Shown here: positions 49,556 to 64,000 of the stretch, in pieces | Position numbering within the stretch: position 1 is the stretch's first letter | How the letters are laid out: the number at the start of each line of letters is the position of its first letter | Assembly (NCBI GenBank): GCA_014904845.1 | Contig: MU119351.1 | Coordinates: 62,001-126,000, forward strand | Length of the DNA stretch: 64,000 bases | Direction: 5' to 3' | From: Acephala macrosclerotiorum | Lineage: Eukaryota; Ascomycota; Leotiomycetes; Helotiales; Mollisiaceae | The notes under the pieces: model-generated | The model's input: only the letters and a program-made list of their open reading frames with translations | The model's database searches: none | What the model was told of the DNA's origin: nothing | Position numbers and translations under genes: made by a program

Positions 49556-51995
49556 TTATATATCGTTCGAATTATTATATTTGAAATATATTATAAAAAA
49601 ATAAAAAAATTTAATCGTAAATTAATTCGTTTTAATTAATAAATTAAATTTATTTAAAATAATTTATAATTCGTAAATTATTTAATTAATTAATTAATTA
49701 AAATAAAAAAAATAAAAATTATTATTTATTTTATAATAAACAAAAGTTTTTTATATATTAAAAAATATATAATTAATATTATTTTCGAAATTAATTATTA
49801 ATAAAAAATATTAAAAAAAAATATATAATTTTATTATAATATTAATATTATAAATATATATATATAAAATATTTTTAATTAAAATACGTCGAAATTCGAA
49901 ATTAAAAAAAATATATATAATATAAAAAAGTAATAAAATACAAAGTAAAAAAGTTTAATCGTAAATTAATTCGTTTTAATTAATAAATTAAATTTATTTG
50001 AAATAATTTATAATTCGTAAATTAATTTATTAATTAATAAAATAAAAATAAAAATAAAAAAATTATTAATTAATTTATAGTAAGCGAAAATTCTTTATAT
50101 ACTAAAAAACACGTAATTAGTATTACTTTTGAAATTAATTATTTATAAAAATTTTTAAAAAAAAATATATATATAATTTTATTATAATCGTTTTTTTATA
50201 TAATAAATTCGTTTTAAATCTCGAAAAAAAAAATTAAAAAAAAAAAATTTTACTTTAAATAAAAAATTTAAAACTTGAAATCTTTTAAATTATTATCGTT
50301 TTTTTTTAAAAATTTAATAATTCTTTTTAATATTTTTATTAATATTAAATTTTTTTATAATTTTTTTTTTTAAAAAAAATTTAATAAAAAAAAAAAATAA
50401 ACGAATTTCAAATTTAAATTTATTATTAAAAATAATTAAATACTTTTGATTAATTTTTATAAATATTATTAATTTTTTAATTTCATATTTAAAAGAAAAT
50501 TTAATTTAAATTATAATTTATTTTTATTAATAAATATATAAATATTTATTATTAAAAGATTTTATATCGAATAATAAAATAATTTAAAAATTTCGTATAA
50601 CGAATTATATTAAAAATTATATCGATTTTTTTAAATTAAATATTATTAAAAAAAAATTCGTCGTTAAAAAGTTTTTAAAATCGTTTTTTAAAAAAAATTT
50701 GAAATTTATTATAAATTTTTTTAAATTTCTCATAAATAATATTATTAATAATTTTATTACTAATATTAATAAATATTAAATTTACGAGAAATAAAATAAA
50801 AAAATTTTAATTTTTAAAATTTTTTTTTTATAATATTTAATTAAATTTAATTTAAAAAATTTCTAATTAAAATTCGTTTTTTAATATTAAAAAAGAATTT
50901 TATTTAAATAGTTTTTTTTAAAAATCGAAATAATTAATTTATTATTTTTTTAAAATTATTAAATTATAAATAAATTATTCAAAATTTTTAAAAAAAAAAA
51001 TTAATATATAATAAAATTAAATTTTAAAATATATTTTTTTTTTTATAAAAAAATTAATTAATTTTATCGTTTTAATAAAATTTAATAAATTAAAAAAAAA
51101 TAAAATATATATATATTTTTTTTTTAAAAAATCGATAAAATAATAATTATAATTTAAAATTCGTTTATAAAAATTAAATAACGAGAAAAAAATATATATT
51201 ATATAAAAAAAAAAATTTATTAAAAAAAATTTATCAATAGTAAAATTTTAATATATTAATTTTTTTAAAAAAAAACAATAAGAATTTTTTTTTTTTTCGT
51301 TTATTTAAAAAAATTTTATAAAATAAAAATTATTATAATTTTTAAATTAATAAATAATTTAATTGAAAAAATAAAAATAAAAATAATAAAAATTCGTAAA
51401 AATCAAAATCGATTTTTCGTTAATATTTTTTATTTACAATAAAAAATAATAAAAATATTTATAAATTAAAAACAAATATTAAAATAAATTTAAATAAATC
51501 GAAATTTTTTTTTTAATATATAATTTATAAATTTTAAATAATCGTATTTTTATAATTTTAATTTATTTTTTATTATTTTTAAAATATAAATCAAAGTATT
51601 TATAAAACGTTATATAATAAATTCAATAAAATTATTTAATAAACAAATATTTATAAATATTATATATAATATTTAAAATTTTAATACGATTAACGAAATT
51701 TAAAATATTAAAAAAAAAAAATTTAATTTTTAAATATCGTTTATATTATACGTATATGATTTAATTAAAATTCGTAAATTAATCGAAATAAAATAATAAT
51801 AATTTTATATTTTTTTAATATAAATATAAATATATTATAGTATTTTTTATTATCGATAATAAATTTTTTAAATTTAATTAATATAAAATTTAAAACGAAA
51901 AAATAAATAATTCGAAAAATTTGAAAAATTTAAAAAACTTAAAAAAATAAATAATTTTATACGAAAAAACTAAAAATAATAATATTATTATTATC

Positions 51996-52034
<39 letters not shown>

Positions 52035-53242
52035 TAATAAAATTAATTAAAAAAATAAAATATTAATATTAATAATAATAATTGATTTTTTTTTAAATTT
52101 ATTTGTAAATACTAAAAAAAATTTATAAAAATAAAAAATAAAACGTAATTTTTTTAAATTTATTTTATTTAAATTTATAATTATTAAATCGTTATTCGTA
52201 TTTTTTAAATATATTAACGTTTTTTTATAATTAATAAATCGAAAAAATATTTTTATAAATAATTTATTATAAATTTTTTTTTTTAATAATAATTATATTA
52301 ATAATTTTAATAATTTTATAAAATATAAAACGTTTTATATAAAATATTTATTCGAATTTTTAATATATATATTTATTATAAAATTTATTAATAAAACTTT
52401 TAATAAATTATTAAAATATTTAAATTTAAAAAAAGTTTTTTAATTATAATATTTAAATATATTATTAAAATTTTTAATTAAATTAAATCGAGTTTATTAA
52501 AACGTAATACGCGATTTTTGAATTTTATTTATTTTAAAAAAAAAGTTTTTATTTAAAATTATATATTTTTTTAAAAAAAAATTTAAAAATTTTTAAAATA
52601 ATAATATTTTTTTTTTTATTTAATTAAAAATCTTTTTATTACGTTTTTAATTTTTATAAATTTTTTATAAATTATTGAAATCGTATTATACGATTTATAT
52701 AAACGTATTATAATTATTTTTATTTCGTTTTTTATACGCGAAATTCGTATTTTTGAGATTTAATAAAATATAATAATAATATTATAGAAACTTCGAAAAT
52801 AAAAATTAAAACTATAAAATTTATATATAAAAAAATAATATAATAAATTAATTAAATTTTAAAAATAAAAAACGTATAAATTTAAAAAAAAAATTTTATT
52901 AATAAAATTAAAAAAAATTATATAAAAAAAATAAATAAATAATTTTACGTTTTAAATAATTATAAATTAAAAAAAATTATATTTTTACGAAATTTTTTTT
53001 TAAAATATATTAATATATATAATTAAAATATTATAATATTAATTTCGAATAAAAAGTTTTAAAAATATTTTAAATAAATAATTTTATATTAATTTTTTAT
53101 AAAACGTATTAAATAAATTTTTTAAAAAAAAAAAATATTTATAAATTATTTTTATAAAAAAAATATATTCGATTAATAAAATTATTTATATATAAAATAA
53201 TATAAATTAAAATTTTAAAAAAATAAAAAAATAAAAAATAAT
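49556..53242. repeat. RIP desert with a local tandem duplication
   Basis: This is an AT-rich block without genes. A unit of about 350 bp is tandemly duplicated: 49605-49840 aligns with 49952-50190, both opening with TTTAATCGTAAATTAATTCG. A TTA microsatellite lies at 51978-52031. Confidence 0.75.
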
Positions 53243-53476
53243 ATTAAATATTGAAATAAATATTATATAATATTTACGTGCGACTCGAAATTGTATATAA
53301 TTAATATTATTTTATTTTTATTTTCAAAGTAAAATTTTTGTATTTCAAATTTCATTTTTTAAATAATTTTAATCAATAATAAATTAATACGTATATTAAA
53401 ATTCAAAGAAAAATTTTACGTGTATTTAAATCGTTTTATTAATAAATTTAATATTTTTAATATAATATTAATATTG
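53243..53476 (+). repeat. Left long terminal repeat (RIP-mutated)
   Basis: About 235 bp aligns in the same direction with 59170-59405. Shared features include ATTATATAATATTTAC, GTATATAATTAATATTATTT and AATAATAAATTAATACGTAT. The similarity stops sharply at both ends, as expected for terminal repeats of one element. Confidence 0.7.
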
Positions 53477-56400
53477 ATTAATAATTGCTTTTAATTACAA
53501 ATTAATAAAAATTTATTAAAAAAAACAAAATACAACAAATTAAAAATATTAATAAATTTATTATAAAAAATATTAAAAAATTTCAATCGAATATTTTTAA
53601 ATATTATCGAATTATAAAAAATTTTTATTATTTTTTTTTATAAAAACGAGATTAAAATATTTAATTATTTTTTGAGAATTTAAAAAAATTAATTATAAAA
53701 AAATTCGTATTTTTGAATAATTAATTGAAATTTGTATTTATTACGTAAAATAATATTATTTTACGAAAAACTCGATTAAACAATTAATTAAATTCTTATA
53801 TTTATTATTTGATTTTGAGTATTATATTAAATCAATATTATTTTATTATTTTTTATTTTTTATTTCGATTATATTTATATTTTACAATTTCGAATCAATC
53901 GATTAAACAATATATTAATACGATATTACGATTATACGAAATTTTACAAATTATTATTAAAAAACGTTTTATAAAAATATTTACTATAAATATTCAATTA
54001 AACGTTTATTAAAAACATTTATTAAAAAATATTTATTAAATTAATTAATTGAAAATATTAATTCGTTTTTATATTTATTTTTATATTTATTTTTTTATTT
54101 GTTTTTAATATTTACTTTTATTAAAACATTTAAATCATTTATAAAATTATTTATAAAATTAATTATTTTTTATTTTTTAAAATAATATTTAAAAAAATAA
54201 AATATAATATTAAAAAAAAATATAAAATTTATTAATTAATACAAAAAATAAAAATTTAAACAAAATAATAATCGATATATTTATTGTATTTAATATTATA
54301 TATTACAAATAAAACGAATATACGAATTATATTATATAAAAATATTTTAAAAATAATTTTGAAAAATAAATAAAAAAAATATTTTTTAAAAAAATATTAA
54401 TTTTTATTCGAGAATTGTAAAATATTTTATATAAACGAAAAATATAATTATTAAAAAACGAAAAACAAATCGTAAAAATACTCAAAAAAATTATTACAAA
54501 TAAAAAAAAATATTATAAATAAACTAAAAAAATAATAATAAATTAATTAATAAATAGAAATAAATTTTATAATTATTTTGAATAAAATTCGAATAATATT
54601 ATTCTTTAAAACAATTTATTTCTACGATTATAATATTTTTAAATTTTAAATATTTCAAATATTCAATTTTATAAAATTCGAATTTCGAATATATAATATC
54701 GAAATATACAATTTTAAAACTAATAATTTTATTAATTAATATATTAATAAAACAATTTATAAAATCAAAAAAATATAAATTTTAATTAAAACGTTTAATT
54801 AAACAATAATTTTTAATTTCTATAAAATATATTAATAAAATCGTTTATAAATTTAATAAAAATATATATTAATAATAATAAAAAATACAACGAAAAATTA
54901 TTTAATATTTTTAATATTAAATTACAAATTTTCTACGATTATTATTTTAAAATTAAATTATTAAAAAATTAATATAATAAAACATTTTTTATTATATTTA
55001 AAATTTATTTTATTATAATAAAATTGTAAAAAAAAATTATAATTTAATAATAATAATAAATAAAATTTAAATATATTTTAAAACAAATGAAAATCGATAA
55101 TTATATATATATTTTTATAAAAGAAAACGATATTATTACAAATTATTATTATTAATTAATCGAAAATGAAATTAAAATATTTTTAATTATTTTTCGATTA
55201 ATTTCAATAAATTCAATATAATTTATCGAGTAAATATTATACAAAATATAATTTTTAAAATCAAATTATTAATATTTATAAAAATATCGAAAAATGTAAT
55301 TTTATATTTTATAAATTTATAAATACGTTTAAAAGTATTTATATTAAATTACAATTCGTAATCGATATTATAATATATTTACAAAAAACGTAATAATATA
55401 ATAATAACTTCGACTATAATTTTTAAAAAAACTAAAAAAATTATAATAAAATCGATTAAAATTAAATCGATTAAATATATAAAAAACGTAATAAAAAACG
55501 TAAATACAAATTAATTTCAATTTCTCGATTTCGATTCAATAAAAAAAATAAAAAATTATTTCAAAACAATAATAATTATTATACGAATTATAATTATTAA
55601 AAAAAGTTTTATTAAAAAAAGTATTATATTTATAATAAATCAAATTATTAATCAATAAAATATATAATAAAAAAACAATAATAAATATATTTTAAATTTT
55701 AATAATATATTTAATATATTATTAATTATAACGTTAAAAAAATTTATTATTAAAATTTTTTATTAAATATAAAAATTTAAATTTTTTTTCAAAAAATAAT
55801 AAAATTAAAAAAATCAATTAATTATTAATAAATATAAAAATAAAAAACGCAAATAAAATTTATTTTATTAAATTTAAAAAAATTAATAATATTCAAATAA
55901 TAATAATTCGATAAAAATTTAATATTTACGTTTAAAAATTATTATTTATTTAAAAATTTTCAAAAATTATATTAAATAATAAAATTGTAAAAATATTAAT
56001 TATTAATTAATTACAATTTTAAATATTATAAAAAATCGATAATAAAATTTAATTAAATATATTAATAATTAATATTTATAAAATTCGATTTAATAAAAAA
56101 ATTATATTATTATAAAAAATAATTCGAATTAATATTTTTTTAAATATTATCGTATTTTATATCGTTTTTTCGAATACGTTATTTTTATTTTGTATTTAAA
56201 ATATAAATAAAATAAAAATCAAATTCGATAATTTTAAAAACATTTTAATTGAAAAAAATAAAATTATTTTAATCGTACGAAAATAAAACTATTTATAAAT
56301 ATTATTATATTAATAAAAAAAGAATTTAATTTAAAATTATTTTATTAAAATCGAATTATAATAATTATATTAATAATTCGAATATTTATTAATATAATAT

Positions 56401-58464
56401 TTATTAAAAAAATTTATTATATAAATTATAATATAAATATTAAATATTATTATTATTATTAAATATATAATAAATTATTTAAAAAATTCAAATTTATTTT
56501 ATTATTATTAATATTACAAATAATAAATTTAATAATAATATTTTAAATAATTAAATTTCTAAAAAACATATTTATAAAAATAATATAAAATATTTTTCGA
56601 ATATATTAAATCAATATATATTAAAAATTATTAGATTATTTCGTTTATAATATAAGAAAAAATTTCTCGTTTATAAAATTTTAATAATATACGAAAATAA
56701 TAATAATTCAAATTAAAAAAATATTTATTGAAATTTATAATATTATAAAAAAAATAGAAAAATATTATATTTTATTATAATGAATTTATAAAATTATTCG
56801 AAATAAACTCGTTAATAAATAAATCGACAAAAAATTAATTTTATAAATAATAATCAAAATAATAAACAATTTAATAAAATTAAATAAAATTGTATTAATA
56901 TTATTAATTTTTAAAATATATTTTAAAATAATTATTAAAAACGTATTATTTTTATTAATAATCAAAAAAATTAAAACAATTCATATAATTATTAAAAAAA
57001 ATATAATATTTATATATTAAATATCAAATTACGAATATATTTATAATAAAAAATAATTCGAATATAAAATTTACTTTAAATTTATTAATTCTTTCGAATA
57101 TATACGTTTAATAAAAAAAAAAAAATTAAAAAAAATTATATAAATTATTAATAACGAACGAAAAAATATATATAATTAATATATTTTATAAATCGATTAA
57201 ATTTTATTCGATAATAATCAAATTATATTATATAAAAAAAATGTTTTATAAAAAGATTATTAATAAAAATTTATTTTCTATATTTTTTTCATTTTATAAA
57301 TTAAATTAAAAAAATTTAAACAATAAATTATTAATAAAACGACGCGATTAAAAACGATTGAAAAAATTATATAATAATAAAAAAATATTCGATAAAAAAT
57401 TACAATAAAATAAACGTTATCAATTTATTAAAAACAAAAACGATAATAAAAACTTTAATAATATATTTATTATTATTATTAAAAACGGAAATAAAATATT
57501 TATAATAAATAAAAAAAAATCAATAAAAATTTTTTATTATAATTATAAAAAAAAAATATAATTATTATCTTTGAAATATTATTCAAAAAATTTTAATAAA
57601 AAGAAATCAATAATTTAATCGCAAAAAAAAATTTTTAATTTATTAAATTTGATTTTATTAAATATATTAAAATTCGTATATTTAATTTAAAATTAATTAA
57701 TAAAATCAAAAATAAAATTATTAATAATTCGTACGAGAAATTAAAACTAATAAATCAAAATTATAATAATAAAAAAAACAAAATTTTAATACAATTTTCG
57801 ATTATTTAAAGAATTAATCAATGAATTATTATTATATTAATTTTTTTTTTAATTCAATTTTCAAATAAAACAATTAAAATATAATTTTACGATATTATAT
57901 AAATATATATACAATTGATAATTAATTTTCAATAATTAATATTCGCGTATTTATTAAAATAAATTTTTTATTTCTATTTATTAAATACTATTAAAATAAT
58001 TTTAAAATTATTATATAAAATAATAAAAATAAACATATATTAATAAATTATATATTATAAATACTATAAAAAAAAACTATTAATAATTATATTTATATAC
58101 GATTTTTATTTTTTAATTATAATCGAAAAAAAAAAACATTTGATATTATTAAAATATAAACGAATAATATATTTATATTAATAAAAAAAGAAATTTTAAT
58201 TCCAAAAAATAAAATTTGTAATAAAATTTAAAATAGTTTTTATATTAGAAATTTTATTGATTTTTAATAAATATATATTAATTTAATATAAAAAATTAAT
58301 TTAATTATAATAAAAAAATAAAAATAAAAAATTTAAACTAATAAATTTCAAATTATCAAATATACAAATTAAATATAAAAAATAATATACTCGAAATATT
58401 TATATTATTACAATTTATTAATTCGAAACAATTTTCAATTTATTTATTATTATTTAATATTAAA

Positions 58465-61400
58465 ATTCAATTAAAAACTAAATTATTATATTGAATAAAA
58501 TATTAAAATAATAAATTAAAAATTTTTATTTTCGTTAATAAATCGTTTGCAAATAAAAAAAATTTTAATTTTTAAATTAAATATAAAATTATTTTTATAA
58601 ACGAAAATAAAAAAAACAATAAAAAATTCAAAATTAAATTTTTTATTTATTTATTATAATTTTATTAAAAATAAACGAATTATTAAAAACGTACTAATTT
58701 TAAAAATATATAAAATAGTAAAAAAAATCAATATAATAATAATAATTAAATTTATTATAAATATAATTATAAAATAATTTGATTTTTTTAATATTTTAAT
58801 AATCGTATATATCGATTTATATTTATTTTACAAATATTTAATTAAATTTAAAATAATCAAAAAAAAATATTTAATAATCGATAATATAATTTTATAATAA
58901 TTATATAAATAAAAAAAATTATAAAAAATCAAATAAATCAATAATTAAAATAATTTAATAAATGTTATAATAAAATTAATTTTAATAAAACTTTGAAAAA
59001 ATTTTTAAATATTAATTATTTTAAAATACGAATAAAAAAATAAATTAAAAAAAAAATAATAATAATAAGAAATAAATAAAAAAAATAAATAAAAAAATAT
59101 TTATTTTTAATATTTTTATTTGTATTAAAATCAACGAATATTATATATTTACAACGTATAATAAAAAAAAAATTATTAATATTAAAACAATATTATATAA
59201 TATTTACATATAATTCGAAATCGTATATAATTAATATTATTTTATTTTTATTTTCGAAATAAAAATTTTATATTTTAAATTTCGTTTTTTAAATAATTTT
59301 AATTAATAATAAATTAATACGTATATTAAAATCCAAAAAAAAATTCTACGTATATTTAAATCGTTTTATTAATAAACTCGATATTTTTAATATAATATTA
59401 ATATTAAAAAAATATTACAATTTTTAAATTAATATAAAATTAAAAAATTATAATTAAAAAATTTTAAAAAAAAAAATTAAAAATTGAAATTTTTTTTTAT
59501 AAATTATAATAAATATTATACTAATAAACGTTTATATAATTTAAATATAATTAAATATAATCGAAATATATTTAAATATATTAAAATATATTTAAAAAAA
59601 TTCGAATAAATTAAAATTCTTTTTTATAAATTTTAAAAATTAAAATTTTTTAAAATTTTTTAAAAAAAAAAAAATAATATAATTTCGTTTTTTTATATAA
59701 TAAAATTGTTTTAATTATAATAAAAAAAATAAAACTTTTAAAATATAAATAAAAATATTTTAAAAAAAATTAATAAAAAAATAAAATTATTATAAAAAAA
59801 AAAAAAAATTTTTTAATTAAAAAATTATTATTATTTTGAGATTTAATAAATTTTTTTTATTTATATAATCGTTAAAAAATCGTATATATATTTTTTTTTT
59901 TTCGATTTTATTAAATTTAAAAATACGAATTTTAATTTTAATTTTTTTTTTCAATTTTTTTTCAATTTTATTTATTATGAAATTTTTTAATTATTTTTTT
60001 TATATTTATATTTTTATTATCGTTAAAATTAATAAATTTAATAATATTTTTATTTTTATTATTATTTAAAAAATTTTAATATTTATTTTTTTTAATGAAT
60101 TTTTTTAATAAATTTTTAATATATAATTTTCAAATTATTATTTTATTTATTTTTTCAAATAAATAATTTTTTTTAATTAATTTATTTAATAAATTTAATA
60201 TAAATTCAATTATTTATATAATAATTTAATATTGTTAAATATATTTTAATTAATAAATTTAATATTATATATTAAAATAAAAAAATTTTCTCGAATTAAT
60301 TTTTTTTGTATTTAATAATAAACGTCGAAATATATTTAAATTTATTTATAATTATATTTTTTTTTTAATTTCGATTTTTTTATATTTTTATTTCGTATTT
60401 TAATTTATTTAATTTTTAATTTAAAAAACTTTACTCGATTATATATTTTGTTTTAATTAAAAGTTTTTTAAATAAAAAATCGAATTTTAATAAATAAAAN
60501 NNNNNNNNNATTCAATTAAAAACTAAATTATTATATTGAATAAAATATTAAAATAATAAATTAAAAATTTTTATTTTCGTTAATAAATCGTTTGCAAATA
60601 AAAAAAATTTTAATTTTTAAATTAAATATAAAATTATTTTTATAAACGAAAATAAAAAAAACAATAAAAAATTCAAAATTAAATTTTTTATTTATTTATT
60701 ATAATTTTATTAAAAATAAACGAATTATTAAAAACGTACTAATTTTAAAAATATATAAAATAGTAAAAAAAATCAATATAATAATAATAATTAAATTTAT
60801 TATAAATATAATTATAAAATAATTTGATTTTTTTAATATTTTAATAATCGTATATATCGATTTATATTTATTTTACAAATATTTAATTAAATTTAAAATA
60901 ATCAAAAAAAAATATTTAATAATCGATAATATAATTTTATAATAATTATATAAATAAAAAAAATTATAAAAAATCAAATAAATCAATAATTAAAATAATT
61001 TAATAAATGTTATAATAAAATTAATTTTAATAAAACTTTGAAAAAATTTTTAAATATTAATTATTTTAAAATACGAATAAAAAAATAAATTAAAAAAAAA
61101 ATAATAATAATAAGAAATAAATAAAAAAAATAAATAAAAAAATATTTATTTTTAATATTTTTATTTGTATTAAAATCAACGAATATTATATATTTACAAC
61201 GTATAATAAAAAAAAAATTATTAATATTAAAACAATATTATATAATATTTACATATAATTCGAAATCGTATATAATTAATATTATTTTATTTTTATTTTC
61301 GAAATAAAAATTTTATATTTTAAATTTCGTTTTTTAAATAATTTTAATTAATAATAAATTAATACGTATATTAAAATCCAAAAAAAAATTCTACGTATAT

Positions 61401-62544
61401 TTAAATCGTTTTATTAATAAACTCGATATTTTTAATATAATATTAATATTAAAAAAATATTACAATTTTTAAATTAATATAAAATTAAAAAATTATAATT
61501 AAAAAATTTTAAAAAAAAAAATTAAAAATTGAAATTTTTTTTTATAAATTATAATAAATATTATACTAATAAACGTTTATATAATTTAAATATAATTAAA
61601 TATAATCGAAATATATTTAAATATATTAAAATATATTTAAAAAAATTCGAATAAATTAAAATTCTTTTTTATAAATTTTAAAAATTAAAATTTTTTAAAA
61701 TTTTTTAAAAAAAAAAAAATAATATAATTTCGTTTTTTTATATAATAAAATTGTTTTAATTATAATAAAAAAAATAAAACTTTTAAAATATAAATAAAAA
61801 TATTTTAAAAAAAATTAATAAAAAAATAAAATTATTATAAAAAAAAAAAAAAATTTTTTAATTAAAAAATTATTATTATTTTGAGATTTAATAAATTTTT
61901 TTTATTTATATAATCGTTAAAAAATCGTATATATATTTTTTTTTTTTCGATTTTATTAAATTTAAAAATACGAATTTTAATTTTAATTTTTTTTTTCAAT
62001 TTTTTTTCAATTTTATTTATTATGAAATTTTTTAATTATTTTTTTTATATTTATATTTTTATTATCGTTAAAATTAATAAATTTAATAATATTTTTATTT
62101 TTATTATTATTTAAAAAATTTTAATATTTATTTTTTTTAATGAATTTTTTTAATAAATTTTTAATATATAATTTTCAAATTATTATTTTATTTATTTTTT
62201 CAAATAAATAATTTTTTTTAATTAATTTATTTAATAAATTTAATATAAATTCAATTATTTATATAATAATTTAATATTGTTAAATATATTTTAATTAATA
62301 AATTTAATATTATATATTAAAATAAAAAAATTTTCTCGAATTAATTTTTTTTGTATTTAATAATAAACGTCGAAATATATTTAAATTTATTTATAATTAT
62401 ATTTTTTTTTTAATTTCGATTTTTTTATATTTTTATTTCGTATTTTAATTTATTTAATTTTTAATTTAAAAAACTTTACTCGATTATATATTTTGTTTTA
62501 ATTAAAAGTTTTTTAAATAAAAAATCGAATTTTAATAAATAAAA
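58465..62544. other. Assembly gap with 2,035 bp duplicated flanks
   Basis: Ten N at 60500-60509 are flanked by 58465-60499 and 60510-62544, which read as the same sequence in the same direction; a 15-base A-run inside it has the same length in both. This looks like an unmerged contig overlap, not a biological duplication. The second copy of the right terminal repeat at about 61215-61450 is therefore probably artificial. Confidence 0.85.
59170..59405 (+). repeat. Right long terminal repeat (RIP-mutated)
   Basis: This is the partner of 53243-53476. It is repeated again at about 61215-61450, but only because of the duplicated contig ends around the gap. Confidence 0.7.
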
Positions 62545-64000
62545 CAATTTTTTTATTATATATTATATAAAATAACGTATATTTAATTAATTTATAAATA
62601 ATTTTTCGATTTATAAAAAAAATAATTAATAAATATTTTAATTAATTTTTTATATTTCTTTTTATTAAAATAATTAATATAATAATAAAAAATTAATATT
62701 TTCGTTTAATTATTTTATTTATTTTCGAATTATATATAAAAATAATAATTTGTTTAATTTCAAATTTATTTAATTTTTTAATAATAATTTTTTTAAATTC
62801 AAATTTTTCGTTTAATTTTATATAATTGAAAATATTATATTTATAAATAATATTATTATAAATAAATTTAATAATTTTTTATTAATTTAATTTTAATTTA
62901 ATTAAAAAAATTATTTCGTATTATAATTAAATTATGGAATATTTTTTATTATAAAAATTTAATTATATTTATTTTAATATAATAAAATAATAAAATTATT
63001 TTTTAAAAATATAAAATTTTTTCGTATTTTATTTTTATTTTTATATTAATAATTATTATAATTTATTATAAAATTTCGAATATTTTTATAATATTTTTTT
63101 AATAATATTAATTAATTATTCGATAATAATTTTTTTTTTTTTTTAGTATATTTGAATTTATTATATATTATTTTAAATAGTTTAAAATAAATCGAAATAT
63201 ATAAAATTTAATAATATTTTTTATAGTATTTTATTTCGAACGTTATAATTAATAAATTTTTAAATTAATTTACGAAATTTTATTTTAATCGTTTTAAAAT
63301 TATTAAATATTAAATAATATTTTAAAAATAATTCGAATAATTATTATTAAAAAAAAAATAATAATAATAATATTATTATTATTTAATAATTTACTAATTT
63401 CAAAAAAAATAATTAATACGACGTATATGAAAAAATAATCAATATTGAAAATTAAAAATTAAAAATTTTTCTTTAAATTCAATTTAATAATTCAAATAAA
63501 TATTTTTAATTATAAATAATTTATTTTTAATTTTTTAATTAATTTTATATTTTTTAATTAAAATTAAAATTATTTTAATATAATTAAATTCAATTATAAT
63601 AAATTTATTAATATTTTTTTTTTTAAATTAATATTTTTTATTTATAGTTTTTTAAATAATTCGTTTATAATAATATAAATATTTTTTTTAATATATTTAA
63701 TTTTAAAATCGAATAATTAAAATATTAAAAAAATTTATTATTATTTAATTTAATTAAACGATAAACGTATTAATATTCGTTTTAAAAATAAAATAAATAT
63801 TATATAATTAAATATTTTTTCGTATTTTTATTAATTAATATTAATATTTAAAATAATTATTTTTTATTTATTAATAAAATTATAATAAATTTTATAAAAC
63901 ATTAAAATCGTCGTAAATTTATTTTATAAAAATATTATAACGATTTTTTTTTATTCGTAAAATTATTATATTTTTATTTCGAATATTTAAAATAAATTAA
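62545..64000. repeat. RIP desert to the end of the window
   Basis: This is AT-rich sequence without genes, RNA genes or recognisable repeats to the window edge. Confidence 0.75.

Larger units (their letters stand above)
53243..59405 (+). mobile_element. RIP-degraded LTR retrotransposon, most complete copy
   Basis: Two direct terminal repeats about 5.9 kb apart bound an element of about 6.2 kb. The interior has no surviving reading frame, so superfamily and orientation cannot be read. In this copy C survives outside CpG (in CA and TC) far more than G does, implying that mutation fell mainly on the opposite strand. Parts recur at 33450-35950 (direct) and 39450-43100 (inverted). Confidence 0.65.

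Noticed and set aside
53809..54012. 67-residue open frame at about 53.9 kb
   Set aside because: It lies inside the RIP-degraded retroelement and its Ile/Tyr/Phe/Lys-rich composition simply reflects AT content.

Overview
The window is a stretch of filamentous ascomycete (Pezizomycotina) nuclear genome. The evidence is short GT-AG introns of about 46-117 bp and fungal-restricted families: a HET-domain protein, a NACHT protein, a COMT-like O-methyltransferase, MFS transporters and a RAD5-like SNF2 ATPase. Gene-bearing blocks of ordinary base composition alternate with extremely AT-rich blocks. The AT-rich blocks look like repeats destroyed by repeat-induced point mutation (RIP). I cannot name the species. 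I found no convincing rRNA, tRNA or CRISPR array.

Layout: 1-3540 is RIP-degraded repeat. 3541-17270 is a gene block holding the unmutated end of a repeat, a frameshifted DUF3716-like remnant, a D-serine dehydratase-like gene (7260-8796, minus), a sugar-porter pseudogene (9289-11379, minus), an MFS drug/metabolite transporter (12477-14254, minus), an O-methyltransferase pseudogene (15187-16456, plus) and the 3' part of a thioredoxin-reductase-like gene. 17271-19650 is an AT-rich insertion that splits that reductase; its 5' part lies at 19651-20025. 20891-24585 (minus) is an 11-exon SNF2/RING ATPase, divergent from a NACHT plus C2H2 zinc-finger gene (24931-28131, plus). 28741-43610 is a gene-free RIP desert with a partly spared island at 37.1-38.0 kb. 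An intact HET-domain gene (43628-45448, minus) sits alone between two deserts. 46016-64000 is again RIP desert, apart from a hairpin-rich non-coding island at 48640-49555. Two 10-N gaps (31728-31737, 60500-60509) are each flanked by identical sequence, so part of the window is duplicated by assembly.

The genes tell a story of decay beside RIP blocks. Premature stops in the sugar porter, O-methyltransferase and NACHT genes are each one C-to-T or G-to-A transition from a Gln, Arg or Trp codon. The reductase is broken by an insertion and has lost a redox cysteine. The D-serine dehydratase-like gene keeps an open frame across three exons but has lost the active-site lysine and both zinc ligands. 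The MFS transporter, O-methyltransferase and reductase together resemble the tailoring, export and protection genes of a small secondary-metabolite cluster now in ruins. That reading is an inference; no backbone synthase is present in the window.
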